From Hepsetus odoe (lineage: Eukaryota > Chordata > Actinopteri > Characiformes > Hepsetidae), in contig CM029380.1 of NCBI GenBank assembly GCA_017165825.1, positions 5,734,256-5,798,255 on the forward strand: a stretch of DNA of 64,000 nt. The letters run 5' to 3'. The position numbers and the translations under genes were made by a program. This document shows positions 62,656-64,000 of this stretch, piece after piece. Positions within the stretch are counted from its first letter, which is position 1, and each line of letters starts with the position of its first letter. Under the pieces are notes generated by a model. That model had not been told where the DNA came from and ran no database searches. It saw nothing but the letters and a program-made list of their open reading frames with translations.

Positions 62656-63870
62656 CACGTTGCAGAAATGGGTTTTAAGCTCGTTTGGGAGCGGTGGATT
62701 GGGAAATCCAGTCCGTGTTTTCCAGCTCCGCTCCACATGGATCCCCTGTCCGGGATTTGGCGGCGCTGGGCTACATTGTATCCCGAGACTCGTCAGGAGA
62801 CACAGAGAGCGCGAGCGCGAGAGAAATATGTCCCTGTGCGAAGAAAAACGGGCTTAGATTCCTCCAGGACGGGAAAAGGGGCGATGTTGGATGTTACCTC
62901 GGCGCGGGAGTCGCAGGAGAAGCGCGTGGTTCCAGTGTGAGGCGGAGGACCGAGCCCTGCCCGCGGGTTTCCCTCAGTGAACGGGATCATCGCACGGCGC
63001 GATGGCTGCGCTCCAGCGAGCGGCTGGCCTCCCCCTCCTCTAGCGGCTGGATGTCTCGGGAGTATCGTGCGTGCTTCGCGTTTTCGGGGGGGATTTTTTA
63101 ACCCAAACCCTTTCCCACCCTCCCCTATGGAATGTACATAAGTGCTCCCCGGATTGGAGACAGCGAGAGGGGTGAGTGGAGTGGATTTCGGGGGGTTTTT
63201 GGTGCTCGGGCGCCTGTTGTTTCTGTTGTTTCTCTCGGAGCTCCTCTCTGGAGCTAGCCTGTCTGCTAGCCGCCGCGGCTAACAACTCTCGCTCTCTGTG
63301 TGAACAACTGCACGTTTCAGGCTCGGAGTTCGGCTTTAAGGCCGTGAAAAGTTACACAAACAACAAGACGACACAGCGCGTGATGAAGGGCTGCTGGGCG
63401 CGGGGTTTCTCCCGGTATTTTCGGTGTATTTCCCCTCCTGAAGCTAGCGGGGAGCACCGGGAGCCGCTACAACAATACTGTGGCTAGTTAGCCGGCGAGC
63501 TAACAGACGGGCTGAGTCCGGGAACTTTGTTTTCTGGTCCACCGTTGAACGGAGGATCCGCTGGGTTTGATATTCACCCAGACAGCGGCTGATTTACCGC
63601 CTCAGACCCGCGGATCTGGGCTTAAAACTTCAGGACGGTCGGCGTGAGAGTGGGCCGGTTCGGGGGTTTTCTCCTCGGGAGTAGGTAGAGAAGGTTGTTG
63701 GGGGTCATACGCGGATTTTCTGAGGTAATTCAGCGTTTTAAAGTAAACATCTGGAGATAAGAGGGTCCGAAAACGAATCTGAAGGTTGAACCGCAGAGTA
63801 GGGCTGAACCGATTTATCGATACCGCGGTTCTTCTGACAAACCGGACTAAATATAAACCGGAGCTAAATA
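62640..63870 (+). promoter_or_regulatory. CpG island, probable promoter and 5' UTR region of the next gene (znf609 candidate)
   Basis: GC content and CpG frequency rise sharply over the AT-rich flank, with many CG dinucleotides (for example gcgcgagcgcgagagaa-type runs near 62810 and cgcacggcgcgatggctgcg near 62990). There is no TATA box. A consensus-like donor, gagaggg|gtgagt, occurs at about 63172, and another, gag|gtaatt, near 63724. No recognised protein is encoded. In human, ZNF609 lies next to and downstream of TRIP4 on the same strand and starts with a non-coding exon, which would fit. The assignment and strand are inference from synteny. Confidence 0.6.
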
Positions 63871-63904
63871 TAAACCGGACTAAATATAAACCGGAGCTAA
63901 ACGA
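63835..63904. repeat. Tandem repeat, 33-bp double unit
   Basis: aaaccggactaaatat and aaaccggagctaaatat alternate, twice each. Confidence 0.9.
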
Positions 63905-63936
63905 TGTGTGTTTATTATCATGTATTATATCAGACA

Positions 63937-63958
63937 GGTGTGTGTGTGTGTGTGTGTG

Positions 63959-64000
<42 letters not shown>
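63937..64000. repeat. Compound (TG)n(TA)n microsatellite at the window edge
   Basis: About 11 TG units are followed by about 19 TA units that run off the window. Confidence 0.95.

Noticed and set aside
62572..63487. Overlapping open frames across the CpG island as first coding exons of the next gene
   Set aside because: GC-rich DNA has few stops by composition. The frames overlap on both strands and none resembles ZNF609 or another known N-terminus.

Overview
The window is eukaryotic nuclear DNA, almost certainly from a teleost fish. It has spliced vertebrate-type exons with GT/AG borders, long introns full of microsatellites, and fish-type repeats: Tc1-like transposons, an RTE-like LINE, tRNA-headed SINEs with CACTTT tails, and foldback MITEs. 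The repeat set reminds me of catfish and their relatives, but I cannot fix the species from sequence alone.

One protein-coding gene is supported. It is the orthologue of TRIP4 (ASC-1, activating signal cointegrator 1), on the + strand from about 5.9 to 57.8 kb. I reconstructed twelve coding exons, equivalent to exons 2-13, with consistent splice phases and 541 residues in total. They cover the end of the N-terminal helical region, the C2HC5-type zinc finger, the central charged linker, the ASCH domain and the short basic C-terminus. The first coding exon, about 34 residues in human, is not visible and probably lies upstream of base 1. Exons 2-11 are packed into 7 kb. The last two exons follow introns of 19.4 and 25.4 kb.

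Layout: 0-2.3 kb is a repeat nest, in which two head-to-head LINE fragments flank an (AT)n loop and one carries two SINE insertions. 2.7-5.7 kb is a large 23-bp minisatellite almost free of G. 5.9-12.85 kb holds trip4 exons 2-11, with a dead Tc1-like transposon in intron 10. 12.85-57.75 kb holds the two giant introns, relatively poor in transposons, with SINEs, three further Tc1-like remnants, a 530-bp foldback element, microsatellites and long T-runs. 57.76-58.6 kb holds the terminal exon and 3' UTR. 58.6-62.6 kb is intergenic, with a MITE and a degenerate tandem array. 62.64-63.87 kb is a CpG-island promoter region, probably of the next gene. Human TRIP4 is followed in tandem by ZNF609, so znf609 is the obvious candidate, but no coding exon of it is present.

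No rRNA, true tRNA, CRISPR array or bacterial-type feature was seen. The long open frames at 2.8-5.5 kb are artefacts of the G-poor minisatellite. The observations most worth following are the minisatellite as an array of 3' splice-site-like units just upstream of trip4 exon 2, the one-sided T-run asymmetry along the gene, the giant 3' introns, and the tandem array beside the CpG island.
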